A stretch of DNA of 64,000 nt from Symbiodinium natans. Its lineage: Eukaryota > Sar > Dinophyceae > Suessiales > Symbiodiniaceae. The DNA lies in the NCBI GenBank assembly GCA_905221605.1, contig CAJNDS010000092.1, forward strand, positions 1 to 64,000, in the 5' to 3' direction. Position 1 is the stretch's first letter, and each line of letters opens with the position of its first letter. The notes below the pieces were generated by a model. That model did no database searches. It worked only from the letters and a program-made list of their open reading frames with translations, and had not been told where the DNA came from. The translations under genes were made by a program, and so were the position numbers. This document shows, one piece after another, positions 9,359-21,900 of the stretch.

Positions 9359-10240
9359 TATATATGTATATATGTATATATGTATATATGTATATATGTA
9401 TATATTTACATTTGTATGTATATGTATACTTATATATATATATATTTATTTATTTATTTTTTGTTTAATTATTTAGTTATCGATATTTACATATATTTAT
9501 GTCTTTATATATATTCATATATATTTGTATACATTGAAATATACATACATATATAATATAGATATTTATATATGTATATATTATATTTATACGTATTTAT
9601 GTATATATATATATATATGTATTTATATATATATATGTATTTATATATATTTATTTATTTATTTATTATATATTTTTATATGTGTTTGTAAGTGTCTATA
9701 TATATATATATACATATATATAATTATCGATAATTATATATATGTATATAATGTATATATACATATATCTTTATGTATATTTAGATATTTATGTATTCAT
9801 GTACTTATGTATTTGTGTATTTGTGTATTTGTGTATTTATGTATTTATGTATTTATGTATTTATGTATTTATGTATTTATGTATTCATATTTATATATTT
9901 ACATATGTATATAGTTATATAGTTATGTATTTATATATTTATGTATTATATCTTTCTATATTTCTATATTTATACATGTTTATTTGTAAAGATTTCCAAA
10001 AAATTATGCATATGGCTATATGAAAACATCGACACGTGAACAAGTGTGTATGAGTATCTAGACATATATTGGTGTCTATTCATTTCTGATTTCTTTATGT
10101 CATTATGTATTGCTTTACTTAATCTATTTGTTTTTCTTTCTTTATCTATGTAGTACGGTCTATGTACGTGCATGTGTAAGTGTATATATATATACATGCA
10201 CGTATGTGTGTGTGTGTGTGCATAAACACATATTTTTCAA
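9355..10240. repeat. AT-rich (TATA/TATG)n region
   Basis: About 880 bp of TATATG, TATTTATG and GTATTTAT microsatellite. The open frames consist almost only of Ile/Tyr/Val/Cys/Leu and reflect composition, not genes. Confidence 0.9.
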
Positions 10241-10249
10241 AAAAATTTC

Positions 10250-13033
10250 ATATGCTTTGAAGCAAGCTTGCACGGCTTAAACAAAGCGGGGGGGTTGGGG
10301 GGGGCGCAGCCCCCCCCATTTGCAACCACAATGCGCGCATGATGGGTTTAAAAATAAAAGTTTCATATGCTTTGCAGCAAGCTTGCACAGCTTAAACAAA
10401 GCGGGGGGGTTGGGGGGGTTGGGGGGGGCGCAGCCCCCCCCATTTGCAAACACAATGCTTGCATGATGGGTTTCAAAAAAAAAGTTTCATATGCTTTGAA
10501 GCAAGCTTGCACGGCTTAAAAAAAACGGGGGGGTTGGGGGGGGGGCGCAGCCCCCCCCATTTGCAAAGACAATGCTTGCATGATGGGTTTCAAAAAAAGT
10601 TTCATATGCTTTGAAGCAAGCTTGCACGGCTTGAAAAAAGCGGGGGGGTTGGGGGGGGCGCACCCCCCCCCAATTTGCAAACACAATGCTTGCATGATGG
10701 GTTTCAAAAAAAGTTTCAGATGCTTTGCAGCAAGCTTGCACGGCTTAAAAAAAGCGGGGGGGTTGGGGGGGGCGCAGCCCCCCCCATTTGCAAACGCAAT
10801 GCTGGCATGATGGGTTTCAATAAAAGTTTCATATGCTTTGAAGCAAGCTTGCACGGCTTAAATAAAGCGGGCGGGTTGGGGGGGGCGCAGCCCCCCCCCC
10901 CCATTTGCAAACACAATGCCTGCATGATGGGTTTCAAAAAAAAAGTTTCATATGCTTTGAAGCAGGCTTGCACGGCTTAAAAAAAGCGGGGGGGTTGGGG
11001 GGGGCGCAGCCCCCCCCATTTGCAAAGACAATGCTTGCATGATGGGTTTCAAAAAAAGTTTCATATGCTTTGAAGCAAGCTTGCACGGCTTGAAAAAAGC
11101 GGGGGGGTTGGGGGGGGCGCACCCCCCCCCATTTGCAAACACAATGCTTGCATGATGGGTTTCAAAAAAAGTTTCAGATGCTTTGAAGCAAGCTTGCACA
11201 GCTTAAACAAAGCGGGGGGGTTGGGGGGGGCGCAGCCCCCCCCATTTGCAAACACAATGCTTGCATGATGGGTTTCAAAAAAAGTTTCATATGCTTTGAA
11301 GCAAGCTTGCACGGCTTAAAAAGAAGCGGGGGGGTTGGGCGGGGCGCAGCCCCCCCCCATTTGCAAACACAATGCTTGCATGATGGGTTTCAAAAAAGTT
11401 TCAGATGCTTTGCAGCAAGCTTGCACGGCTTAAAAAAAGCGGGGGGGTTGGGGGGGGCGCAGCCCCCCCCATTTGCAAACACAATGCTTGCATGATGGGT
11501 TTCAATAAAAGTTTCATATGCTTTGAAGCAAGCTTGCACGGCTTAAAAAAAGCGAGGGGTTGGGGGGGGCGCAGCCCCCCCCCCCATTTGCAAACACAAT
11601 GCCTGCATGATGGGTTTCAAAAAAAAGTTTCATATGCTTTGAAGCAAGCTTGCACGGCTTAAATAAAGCGGGGGGGTTGGGGGGGGCGCAGCCCCCCCCA
11701 TTTGCAAACACAATGCCTGCATGATGGGTTTCAAAAAGAAGTTTCATATGCTTTGAAGCAAGCTTGCACGGCTTTAAAAAAGCGGGGGGGTTGGGGGGGG
11801 CGCAGCCCCCCCCATTTGCAAACACAATGCGTGCATGATGGGTTTCAAAAAAAGTTTCATATGCTTTGAAGCAAGCTTGCACGGCTTAAAAAAAGCGGGG
11901 GGGTTGGGGGGGGCGCAGCCCCCCCCCATTTGCAAACACAATGCTTGCATGATGGGTTTCAAAAAAAGTTTCATATGCTTTGAGCAAGCTTGCACGGCTT
12001 AAAAAAAGCGGGGGGGTTGGGGGGGCGCAGCCCCCCCCCATTTGCAAACACAATGCCTGCATGATGGGTTTCAAAAAAAGTTTCCTATGCTTTGAAGCAG
12101 GCTTGCACGGCTTAACAAAAGCGGGGGGGTTGGGGGGGGGCGCAGCCCCCCCCATTTGCAAACACAATGCCTGCATGATGGGTTTCAAAAAAAGTTTTCA
12201 TATGCTTTGAAGCAAGCTTTGCACGGCTTAAAAAAAGCGGGGGGGTTGGGGGGGCGCAGCCCCCCCCATTTGCAAACACAATGCCTGCATGATGGGTTTC
12301 AAACAAAGTTTCATATGCTTTGAAGCAAGCTAGCACGGCTAAAAAAAGCGGGGGGGTTGGGGGGGGCGCAGCCCCCCCATTTGCAAACACAATGCTTGCA
12401 TGATGGGTTTCAAAAAAAAATTCATATGCTTTGAAGCAAGCTTTGCACGGCTTAAGAAAGCGGGGGGGTTGGGGGGGGGCGCAGCCCCCCCCATTTGCAA
12501 ACACACAATGCCTGCATGATGGGTTGCAAAAAAAAGTTTCATATGCTTTGAAGCAAGCTTGCACGGCTTAAAAAAAGCGGGGGGGTTGGGGGGGGCGCAG
12601 CCCCCCCCATTTGCAAACACACAGTGCCTGCATGATGGGTTTCAAAAAAAAGTTTCATATGCTTTGAAGCAAGCTTGCACGGCTTAAAAAAAGCGGGGGG
12701 GTTGGAGGTGGTGCAGCCCCCCCCCCCCATTTGCAAACACAATGCTTGCATGATGGGTTTCAAAAAAAAGTTTCATATGCTTTGAAGCAAGCTTGCACGG
12801 CTTAAAAAAAACGGGGGGGTTGGGGGGGGCGCAGCCCCCCCCCCCATTTGCAAACGCAATGCTTGCATGATGGGTTTCAAAAAGATTCAGATGATTTGAA
12901 GCAAGTTTGCACGGCTTAGAAAAGCGGGGGGGTTGGGGGGGGGGGGGGGGGCAGCCCCCCCATTTGCAAACACAATGCTCGCATGATGGGTTTCAAAAAG
13001 GTTCATATGATTTGAAGCAAGCTTGCACACACA
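10250..13033 (+). repeat. 24-unit ~115-bp satellite array D
   Basis: About 24 tandem units averaging 115 bp (landmark 'GCACGGCTTAA' at 10270, 10385, 10511 and so on to 12909). Each unit has GAAGCAAGCTTGCACGGCTT, AAAAAAAGCGGGGGGGTTGG, the hairpin GGGGGGCGCAGCCCCCC, ATTTGCAAACACAATGCTTG and CATGATGGGTTTCAAAAAAA. It is the same family as arrays A-C but a separate subfamily ('GCTTGCATGATGGGTTTC' against 'GCTCACACGATGTTTTTC'). Apparent ORFs of 60-150 codons are read-through of this repeat. Confidence 0.95.
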
Positions 13034-13234
13034 ATGCCTCGCTGGCTGTTTTTTTTTCTCCTTTTTATCGGGGTCCTGGCGTCCGCCTCGCTGGCTTTTT
13101 TTTTTTTTCTCTTCTCTCTCTCTATCTCTCTCCTCTCTCTATCTCTCTCTCTCGGGGTCCTGGCATCCTCCTCGCTGGCTGTTTTTTTTTTTTTTTTCTT
13201 TCGGGGTCCTGGCGTCCTCCTCGCTGGCTGTTTT
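13034..13234 (+). repeat. tandem 'GGGGTCCTGGCGTCCTCC' minisatellite
   Basis: Four copies of CTCGCTGGCTG + T-run and three copies of CGGGGTCCTGGC(G/A)TCC, with a (CT)n expansion in the second spacer. Confidence 0.85.
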
Positions 13235-13442
13235 TTTTGGTTCATATTTATACATACTATAAACGCTATATATATATACTATGTAGACTATATATCGAGT
13301 ATATATATATATACATACCATATATTTCTTACATGTATGTCGTCCATGAAATAAGTACCTATATATATATATATGTATATCTAGTCATATATATATATAT
13401 ATATATATTTATATTAACGTATATATATATATATAAATATAC
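13235..13442. repeat. (TA)n-rich microsatellite
   Basis: TATATA/TACATA tracts ending at a short degenerate telomeric run near 13448. No gene. Confidence 0.85.
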
Positions 13443-13826
13443 ATTAGCGGGTTTAGGGTTCAGGGGTTCAAGGCTTCGGGGTTCAGGGTTTACTTTCGTT
13501 CTTTCTTTCCTTCTTTCTTTCTTTCCTTCTCTATTGTTGGCTTCCTTTCTTTACTCCTTTCTGTTGTTTGTGTTTCCTTCTTTCTTTCTTTCTGGCTGAC
13601 TTTCTTTCGTTCTTTCTTTCTTATTGTTTGCCTCCTTTCTTTATTCCTTTCTGTTCTTTGTGTCTTTCATTCTTTCTTTCTGTCTGGCTGACTTTCTTTC
13701 GTTCTTTCTTGTAGTAGTAGTGGTGGTAGCATTGGTAGTCGAAGTAGTAGTAGTAGTTGGAACGCGGCGCGTTCCCGCCCCTACGTTTTTCAGCACTTGC
13801 TCAGGCATTTCCTCTTCCTTGCGGGT

Positions 13827-13831
<5 letters not shown>

Positions 13832-13866
<35 letters not shown>
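13832..13866 (+). repeat. poly(G) tract
   Basis: About 35 consecutive G residues directly after 'GCGGGTTT'. Length is likely unstable and a candidate assembly uncertainty. Confidence 0.9.
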
Positions 13867-13867
<1 letters not shown>

Positions 13868-13892
13868 TAAGAACATCATTCATATTGCATCC

Positions 13893-14160
13893 ACGCCCAA
13901 AACACTGGTATTTACAGCGTTTTCCCAGTTTGTACAACGTACCGTGCAAGGTTGCGGAACAAGACACGTTGTCACAAGCGTCCATGCCTTTTGCGACCAT
14001 GCCCAAAACACTGGTGTTTACGCCCAAAACACTGGTATTTACAGCATTTCCGCCGCTTGTACAACATACTGCGGAAGGATGTGCAACAAGAAAAGCATTC
14101 ACAAGTGTCCTTGCCTTTGGCGACCATGCCCAAAACACTGGTATTTACAGTGTTTTCAAA
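13893..14160 (+). repeat. ~125-bp tandem repeat (2.5 copies)
   Basis: Units begin 'CCCAAAACACTGGTATTTAC' followed by AGCGTTTTC, then a TTGTACAAC..AC half and GCGACCATG. The third copy is partial. It can be read as protein but there is no conserved frame between copies. Confidence 0.8.
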
Positions 14161-14403
14161 AAAAAGCCACTGCCCTGATGACTTCCGGACATGCCCCTCC
14201 GCAAGCCGCCCTGCCATCATAATCCTGTTGCTGCCATCAAACTCCTATCTTACAAAACTTACCCAGTAGTGTGAGAGGGCCCTCCTCCAAATCACCGAAA
14301 TGACTCTACTTCATGAATAACCCACGCCTGCCAGTGTTTCCTGCACCCCCCTTCCCCAGAACATGCTTCCCGTTGTAGGGGCGTGAACACGCCGCGCACC
14401 TAG

Positions 14404-14420
14404 TAGTTTCTTTCTTTCTC

Positions 14421-14456
<36 letters not shown>

Positions 14457-14638
14457 TATTTCTCTCTTTCTTTCTTTCTTTCTTGCTTTCTTGTTTCTTC
14501 TTTCTTTCTTCTTTCTGTCTTTCTGCCTGCTTCTCGTTCTTTCTTTCTTTCTTTCCTTATTTCTTTCTTTCTTTCTTTCTCTCTTTCTCTCGTTCTTTCT
14601 TTCTTCCTTGATTTCTTTCTTTCTTTCTCTGTTTCTTG

Positions 14639-14692
<54 letters not shown>

Positions 14693-14805
14693 CTCTTGCT
14701 TTCTTTCTTTCTTGTCTTGCTTTCCTTCTTTCCTTCTTTCTTTCTTTCTTTCTTTCTTTCTCTCTTTCTTTCTTTCTTTCTTTCTTTCCTTCTCTCTGGT
14801 TTGCT
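14404..14805 (+). repeat. (CTTT)n microsatellite
   Basis: About 400 bp of CTTT with CTCT/CCTT slips. Explains the Lys/Arg/Glu-only and Phe/Leu/Ser-only open frames on either strand. Confidence 0.95.
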
Positions 14806-14829
14806 TCCTGTCTTGAGACTGGAGAACAC

Positions 14830-17800
14830 GAGGACCCCAGGAAAAAAAAAAGGGAAGCAAAAAAAAAAAAGGGAAGCAAAAACTACGCCCTCCTTTTCAC
14901 GGGTGTGTTTTGGCCAATTGGCTTTTGGCAGGGGTGTCGCTCAAATGCCAGGCGGAGGAGTTGGCAGAAGTCATCAGAGACAGGCCGGAGCCAAGACATC
15001 GCCTCCTACGCAAGGGTCATTTTACGTAGGGCTGAGCTGGGAGGGCTTAGTACTCCAAATAGTGTCGAGGACTCTTATATCCTACTCACACCATGTACGT
15101 CCCCACATCCCTAAGCCCCAAACCCTAAACATGAACCTCCACAGTACGTAAGCCACTGCGCCACTGCTCCGCCACAGCCTTGCAAATCGGAGACTGCCAT
15201 GATGACGAGACATGAAGCGTTTAGGGCCCCTTTGCCTAAGTATGGGGCGTGAGTATGTATCTACATATATATATATATATGTGTATTTATTTACATGACC
15301 TCATTTTAGAATTAATTTGGTCCCTGAAAGTGAAAGCCAAGCCGCCACCGCATAGAGGGATTCTCGCAAGAGAAGAAATGGCAAAGCCCTTCAGACGTCC
15401 AGCGCAGTGCCAGCTCTATAGCCTGTGAGGCCCGAGCTTCGGCTTTGGGGTGAGGGGATGGGCTCTGTATTTCCCCTAAACCCTAAACCCTTTTGCCACT
15501 GGACTGAAGGCGAGCCAGACTCGCATGCACCACCCTCGACGCGCTTGCACATCGGCGGCCGGGCAGCAAACCACGTGTTGAAGGCAACGTCGAAAGCGCG
15601 GAAGATGGCATGTTGACCTGCACGCAGTGCTGCCAAACGATGCAAGAGTCAAGACGGAGCCTTCGGGCCCCCCCCCCCCCCCCCAATTGTACCTTAAACC
15701 CTAAACTCCCAAAAGCCCTAAACCCTGTAATACACCCTAAACCCCACACTACCGCTCCCCCCACTCCCTCCCCCACCCCCCCAGGTTTGGAGGAAGGAAC
15801 GCTTGTCTCCGGCTTCCGAGGCAGTGACCTTCCTCAGCATTCCGGATGTCATAGTCGGCCTACCATGGCGGGGGGAGGGGTGGGGACTTATCTTGGGGAC
15901 CAAATGAACCCTAAATTTGGCCCATACAACTATGATTCCTAGTAAGGCATGTGAACCATAAACCCTTTGAGAGTTTATAGAGTTATCTCTAAACCCTGAA
16001 CCCTAAAAACCCTCAACCCAATCATGCGCGCGCATCAGCAAGGCCAGGCTGTGAGGATCGGCTAGCCGAAAATGTGCGGCTTGATTGATCTAGACCGTGG
16101 TGCTTCTTGGGGTGTAGGGTTTATAGGGTTAATTCGCTCACCCTCCTGCACTTGCAGCCCTGTTAGGCCCAAGGTCCCAAGGTGATACCTACAATGGCTG
16201 AGCATTACTGCCCCCTGGGTGATACGCGCGATCCGACTCCAAGGATATGATTCTTGTCAAATGTGAAACTTTCCTAGATGCCACCCAGGTTCTTTTGGGT
16301 TTAGGGTTCTTCTACGAGGCAGCCCGAAATCTTCTAAAGGGCCAATCATGCAGATCAAGCCCCCACATGCTCAGTTCCCAAAATGAGGGTTCCTTTCTTG
16401 GGGGGTACCCTGAACTGAAGAAGAGGGGCCCCCCCTAACTTCAGGGAAATCGCCACATGCCGCCAAACAAAAAGGCCCTCCGGCACTGCTCCCGACGTGG
16501 CTTCGAGATGCATGCGCGAGCCTCGACGCCGATCATGGCGGCGCAGAGGATCACCAAGCCTAGCATTCACTCACGAAAGGGAATAGGATTGGGGTTTAGG
16601 GTTTAGGGCTTAGGGTTTAGGATTAGGGTTTAGGAAGTAGCGTTTAGGGTTTAGGATTCGGTAGGGGGAGCCTACCCAGACAACAAGGTCCCTGTTTAAG
16701 AGAGTCAGCACAAAATCGAGAAGGGTTCCCTTTTGAGGGTCCCACGAATCCGACGTGGAACTCACTCAGGCTACTGCCAGAATGGTGCCGACCTAAACCC
16801 TAAACCCTAAACTGGCAAACCCCAGGGCAGGCAAGAAACTGGCGCACACCATCTCGAAACGCCGGTGGGTGACTATGGCAATGCTCCGTCGCCGCAGGCA
16901 GCCGATGCCTATACCGTTTGGGAGATCTGAGCGTTTTTGGTTTTTGATCTTTTAATGTTTCGAGGGCCTCTGTGGTTTGGGGTTTATATGTTTGCCACCT
17001 TTCTGAGGGTTTCGATGCTCACGCACACTTGGGTTTTCGCGACGAATGTCAGACTCGCTCCGCCTCAAGACCCCCCAGGTGTAGTTCATTTCGCTTCTTG
17101 CGTTTTAACATAGTACAAGTACAGGAAGATCGGGCAATTGGTACCTCAACAAAGGGACTGCCTGGAATCCAGCAAGCAGGTTGCAGGTTCGCAGCCGGAC
17201 TGCTGCGAAAGGACTCAAAATTGTCACCATATGGGAGCTAACTTGATCACAATACCCCCCTCCCTACCCCCCCCCCCCCCCACAAAACGATACCTGATTT
17301 TTTTTTAAATGTACATCGCTTAAACAACTTGGCAGGCCCTCGCATCACACCGGCTTCGGGCTGGCGTGAAGCGACGCCTTCGTCCTTTTCCTCGATGAGG
17401 GTGAGCGAATGCATCTTCCCCTTCCTCGGCACATTACTAGCACATTACAGGGTTTACAGTAGGGTTTAGATGGGGGCTTATGGCGTTCACGAGGGTCCTG
17501 ATTTTCTGTGTGATCCCCTGATCTTACATGATCCTACATGATCCTACGCTGCACGCTGAAAAATTATTCCTGGTGAGATATGAATATCATGCCGGCGCAG
17601 GAACAAAGAAGCAACCCAACTCAAATCAAGTCCAACTGCACTCCGTACTGCTTCTGCATCTCTGCAAACGTCAGCCCGTCTTCCTTGGCAGTGGAAGACC
17701 TGTGCAGCACCTCGCAGGCGAAAGAATCGGCTCATCAGGAGTCAAGTGGGGGGGGTTAGGGGGGCCATCAGCAAGCTCACACACGGGCGGTGGACGGGTG

Positions 17801-18080
17801 TTTCAAGAAGCAAGTGGATCAAGGCATTCGAGATGGATCTCTAAAGCACGGGTTCTTTTGTTGCAACCATGCCTGACTCAATCCATTTCATAGTCATTCT
17901 GGCGACATGCAGCTACGATGATCTTCAAAGACACCATCTTCAATGTTGGGTATTGGGTGCGCACAACCCGTGCCGCATTTCGCCTCAGTCGGTGGCCACT
18001 CAAAACAACTGTGAGCAAGATGCTTGCTTACAGATCACGTCTTGCATTCAGATCACTTCTCGATCTGGTCCATTCCGTGC
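14830..18080. other. region with no confident gene; short telomeric runs
   Basis: Mostly unique DNA with many 1-5-unit CCCTAAA/TTTAGGG runs (for example 15478-15490, 16592-16660, 16795-16812) in both orientations. A left-arm fragment of the CTTGGGGACC element family lies at 15893-15970. Short open stretches occur at 15500-15640 and 16970-17230, but I cannot show that any is an exon. Confidence 0.4.
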
Positions 18081-18992
18081 TCAGCTTGAGATTAAATCCT
18101 CCAAGCTCGAGCCACGATAGCAATCCATCTGCAATCGGAGTTTCACCAGTTCTTCTACAGCTGTTTTCGGGTTCAGTTCCCCTGAACGTACAAAGAACCT
18201 TTTCAGAAGATGGTGTAACTGCAACTCCGATGAGGGAGGCAGCACGCCATCTTCGACATCACCGCGGCGCGTGAGTCGCTTCACGAAGCCGTTCAAGGCC
18301 AGTACCTGCTTGTCCCTCAAAATGTCCCAAACACCCTTCGACTCTGACAGCGAGCCACATGCATCCACGCAGTCCAGCAAGGCGGTCGGCTCTAAGATGC
18401 CCAGGAACTTGGCCAACTCGGCCTGCTCCTCCGGCCAGTAGCGGCTGTCCCCGTTCAAGAATTTCAGCAAGGCTCGGAAGTGGAAATTCACACGCTTGGG
18501 CTGGCCCCAAGGGCACACCACCATCTCCATGCCAGGGTCCCGAAGGTGGCAAAGCTGCACTGACTGCTCGCTGGCCTTGTGTGGTGCTGGGCACAGCCCC
18601 TTGCGCAATAGCGGCACAAGTCTGGAGGCCTCCAGGCCCGAAAGCAGCACCACTGACTCATGGATTGCACTGCCTGGCTCGCGGTCGAAGTCAAAGGGAT
18701 GGCCGGGATTCCCACAGGGCACGCGTCTCGGATGCCCTTCCCGCCTGAAGAGCAGGCAAGAATCCACCGGCCTCAGGCACTGTGCCGATTCCGAGCCGCG
18801 GTCGTGGTGGCTCTCGATGCTGCCAAGCCAATTCGCCGTCATCCACAGGTTGCCAGGAAAGGCCCTGAGCTTCTTGAGCGGTGGAAGACACACACCGTGC
18901 AGCTCCAGGGCATGAGCAGTGACGGCGTGCAGTGTGGGATAGCCTGCAACTTGCGCGTTGCACATTGACACGAAGTCCGGTGCAAGCACTCT
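18081..18992 (-). CDS. DUF3638-family gene, C-terminal coding block
   Basis: Last coding segment, ending in a stop at 18081-18083 after 'GSSLEDLISS'. It carries 'SRVLAPDFVSM' and 'CLRPVDSCLLF', which match the family's C-terminal ATxDF..YLRPVxW region. It lies in a different frame from the preceding exon; the shift falls near 18990 with no obvious intron between. So either a one-base indel, an unrecognised tiny intron, or a sequencing error. Confidence 0.6.
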   Translation of the reverse strand, partial: RVLAPDFVSMCNAQVAGYPTLHAVTAHALELHGVCLPPLKKLRAFPGNLWMTANWLGSIESHHDRGSESAQCLRPVDSCLLFRREGHPRRVPCGNPGHPFDFDREPGSAIHESVVLLSGLEASRLVPLLRKGLCPAPHKASEQSVQLCHLRDPGMEMVVCPWGQPKRVNFHFRALLKFLNGDSRYWPEEQAELAKFLGILEPTALLDCVDACGSLSESKGVWDILRDKQVLALNGFVKRLTRRGDVEDGVLPPSSELQLHHLLKRFFVRSGELNPKTAVEELVKLRLQMDCYRGSSLEDLISS

Positions 18993-21900
18993 ACTCCAGT
19001 CCCAACTCTGCTCCCCGCTCCCCCAAGGGCTCAAAAGCCTCAGGCTGCGGATCTTCTTGGCACACCTCCACCTCCTGCTCCACTTCTTGTTCGCGCTCCC
19101 TCTCCTGTTCGCGTTCACGTTCTTGCTCCTCTTCCATCGAGGAAATCATCATGGGGTCGTGCGAGAGGAGATTGTGCTCTTTCAGGTACTCCAGCTGCCG
19201 CGATATCTCCTGTCTGGCTTGTTGCTTCCAGCCCTCTGCCTTCTCACCAGCAATCCGGGCCGCCTCCCAAATTCCTTGCAGCACTGCTTCTGAACCCCTT
19301 GGGATGTCCTTGTGTGCGGGCTGAGGTGCCAGGGACCGCTTGTAGGCCACCAATGAGAAGGCTTCTGGCTCACGGCACAGCTTGGCAAGGTCCGCAAGGT
19401 CCGCACCCAAGCTTTGGCTTCCTTTCTGGATTTGCTGCAAGAAAGGGACCCGAGCAGCAAAGGAGGCCCCTTGCGTGGCCCAAAGGGGGACCGAGGCCTG
19501 TAGCTGCTGCGCCGTGTTGGACGCGACCCAGCGCAACAGCAGACCGATGTCAACATGGAGATCCTGGAGTCCAGCGTCCTGCACCAGTTGCCTGTGCGCC
19601 TCCCCGTTCAGGTAGAGGACCACAGACTGGCCTTGCCCCAAGGAGCGCATGCGCATTGCTGCCTGCATGAGCCGGTCCTTGGTCATCTTCCGGCTCACGG
19701 TCACCGCGCCGACAGCCGAGCGACGGAACCGCAGGTCCGTGCCGCGGGTGTGCTGGTCGTCGAGGTAGGTGAAGACCCCGTCGTCGGCCGGTTGCAGCGG
19801 GCTCTTGGACAGCAAGAAGTCCCTCCTCTGTTTGTCCAAGGCCCATACTTTCTTGTCCTCACCAAAGTAGATGACAGCACGTAATTCCAGCTCTGGCATG
19901 TCCAAGCAGGCCTCGGCAACTTGACGATTGGAGAGGCCAGTGAGAAAGGCACCGCAATCGATCAAAACTGATGCACGGCCACCTGGTTTGTGATCCACGA
20001 GAATCTCGCGAAGCATCTCCCTTGCCTCCTCTGCCTGCAGCCTTTCGACGGGAACAGGACCGCCCATCTCCGGATCGAGCAGGCACCGCAAGGCACGCCC
20101 GTCTGTATGCCGCAAACTCTCTGGCTCATACTGCTGCACACCCAGGGGGAGCAGCTGCCGGTTGTCTGCCGTGCCGGAGAACCCACGCAAGCGGCCAGCC
20201 GAAAGATCCCAGCCACTGGCGGAAACCTCACGGGATATCAGGAAGGGATATCAGGGCCCGACATTTTACGACCGAAGATCCTCACGACCGCCCGACCCTT
20301 GTTTTAGAGCCCTGTGTTTCAATGTGGTTGGCCTTGTGTGGAAACTGCCGCGTCTCCGTGGGAAATACCACTTCCTCCACGTAGGTCTCAATGACGCGCA
20401 TGTTCAGGGAGAGCTTCCTCCACAGGTGCTCCACGACACTTTTGTCCTCAGTCACCAAGCTTGTAGAAGATATGGGCAGGCCCAGTCGTTTCGCAATTGC
20501 TTCCTCGACCGTCTCACCCGCAGGCGAACGCCTATCACACTCCTTCTTCGCTGTCAGCAACCAGGTCCGGTAAAGCTCTGTTCGCTGACATGCCGGGAGC
20601 TCCGCAAGCCTATCCAGCAGCTTTTGAAAGCCGTCCTGGCTGAGCCCATCCTCGTAGTAGGCGCGGAGGGTGAGCGCGATGGCCACGTCGGGGTGGCCAA
20701 ACTCGGTGCTCTCGCTCGGGGCGTCCTTGTACCGGAAAGGAAGGGCGATCTTGCAGCGATAGGTGATGTTGTCCACCCCAAATTCCACGCGGTGCCTTTT
20801 GTGCATGCACGTTCGCAAGACATCGCCCGCCAACAAGCCCCTGGCTGTCAAGGCCGCATACTGCAGCTGGGTCGGGTCCACTGAGCCTTCCGAGCACAAA
20901 GCCGACTGGAGGATCTTGTTCAGGTCCTGCTGGGGCAAGTCGGGCTCCAAGATGAACTGCTCCAGCTGCTTGCCTCAGCATGCTCAGAAGCGTCCGCCCC
21001 TCCCCCCCCCAAAAAAAAAAAAAACGTTACAAGCTCTCTGTCTGTCTCTGTGTCCGTGTGTGCGTGCAGCACCCCTGTCTGAGCAAGGTCCAGAAAACGC
21101 TTTGGTCAGGGCGCGGACTTGCGAAGGCAGGCTTCCGAGCCCGCCAAGTCGATCGGCCGACGACTTCTGGGATTGCAACAGGCCCCGGCAAAGGCAAACA
21201 GCCAGCTGCTTCCAGTCGTCTTGGCTTCCTCAATGAAGGCACGTAGGTTGCGGTGGTCTAAATCGAAGGGCGGGGGGGGGGGAGGGCGTGAAGGCTCCCA
21301 AGGCTTGCTAGGCTCTAGAAGGGCCTGCACACGAAAATCACAACTCCAGTGAAAAGGATGCGCCCGAGGCTCGCAGCACTTCGACAAAACGCACGCGCGG
21401 AAATTCCGCCCCTGTCTCGAACTCTGCTCCTGCGTCGCTCTTCGGCACGCCAACTTCCACTGCATGACGGTCGCGAAGCTTGTCCAACACAGCCTGCACT
21501 TCTGGGTCTTCCTTCCTGCAGGCTTCAAGGCACTCACTAATTGCACGAGCAAAGCTATCCTCTGCTATGTTACTTAGCCGCTGTTATAGGAACTCTTCTC
21601 AAAACCCTAGTAGGAGGTTTTCGGCACCAAAACGGAACGTTCATTCAGTCCCTAAGAAAAGCACAGGGCAAAGCGGTCATGCGACAAAGTCGGACCCCCT
21701 CTGGGAGACTGAGGCCCGGTCAGCACACGGAAGATCTCGAAGTGCACTCGCCATCGCATGCCCTCACCGTCCAGTGCCTGAGAGAAAAGGAGTGTGAGTT
21801 AGTTCAATGGTTAGGGCTTATAGGGTAGAGGGCTTAGGATGGTGCAGGGTTTGGCGGCTAGCCTGTCGCTGACCAAGCGTGTAGATTTGCTCGTTGTTCA

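Noticed and set aside
9251-10023. Ile/Tyr/Cys-rich 'membrane protein' ORFs
   Set aside because: AT-dinucleotide repeat composition; no start context or unique sequence.
10487-12763. Many minus-strand ORFs of 60-150 codons with 'CFKAYETFFETHHASIVFANGGG' repeats
   Set aside because: They are read-through of the ~115-bp satellite; the unit length is not a stable multiple of three and all copies show the same nonsense translation on both strands.
322-13033. Regular repeat-spacer layout suggestive of a CRISPR array
   Set aside because: Units are uniform tandem copies without unique spacers, and the genome is eukaryotic; it is satellite DNA.
14400-15114. Lys/Arg/Glu-rich and Phe/Leu/Ser-rich ORFs
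   Set aside because: Consequence of the (CTTT)n microsatellite.
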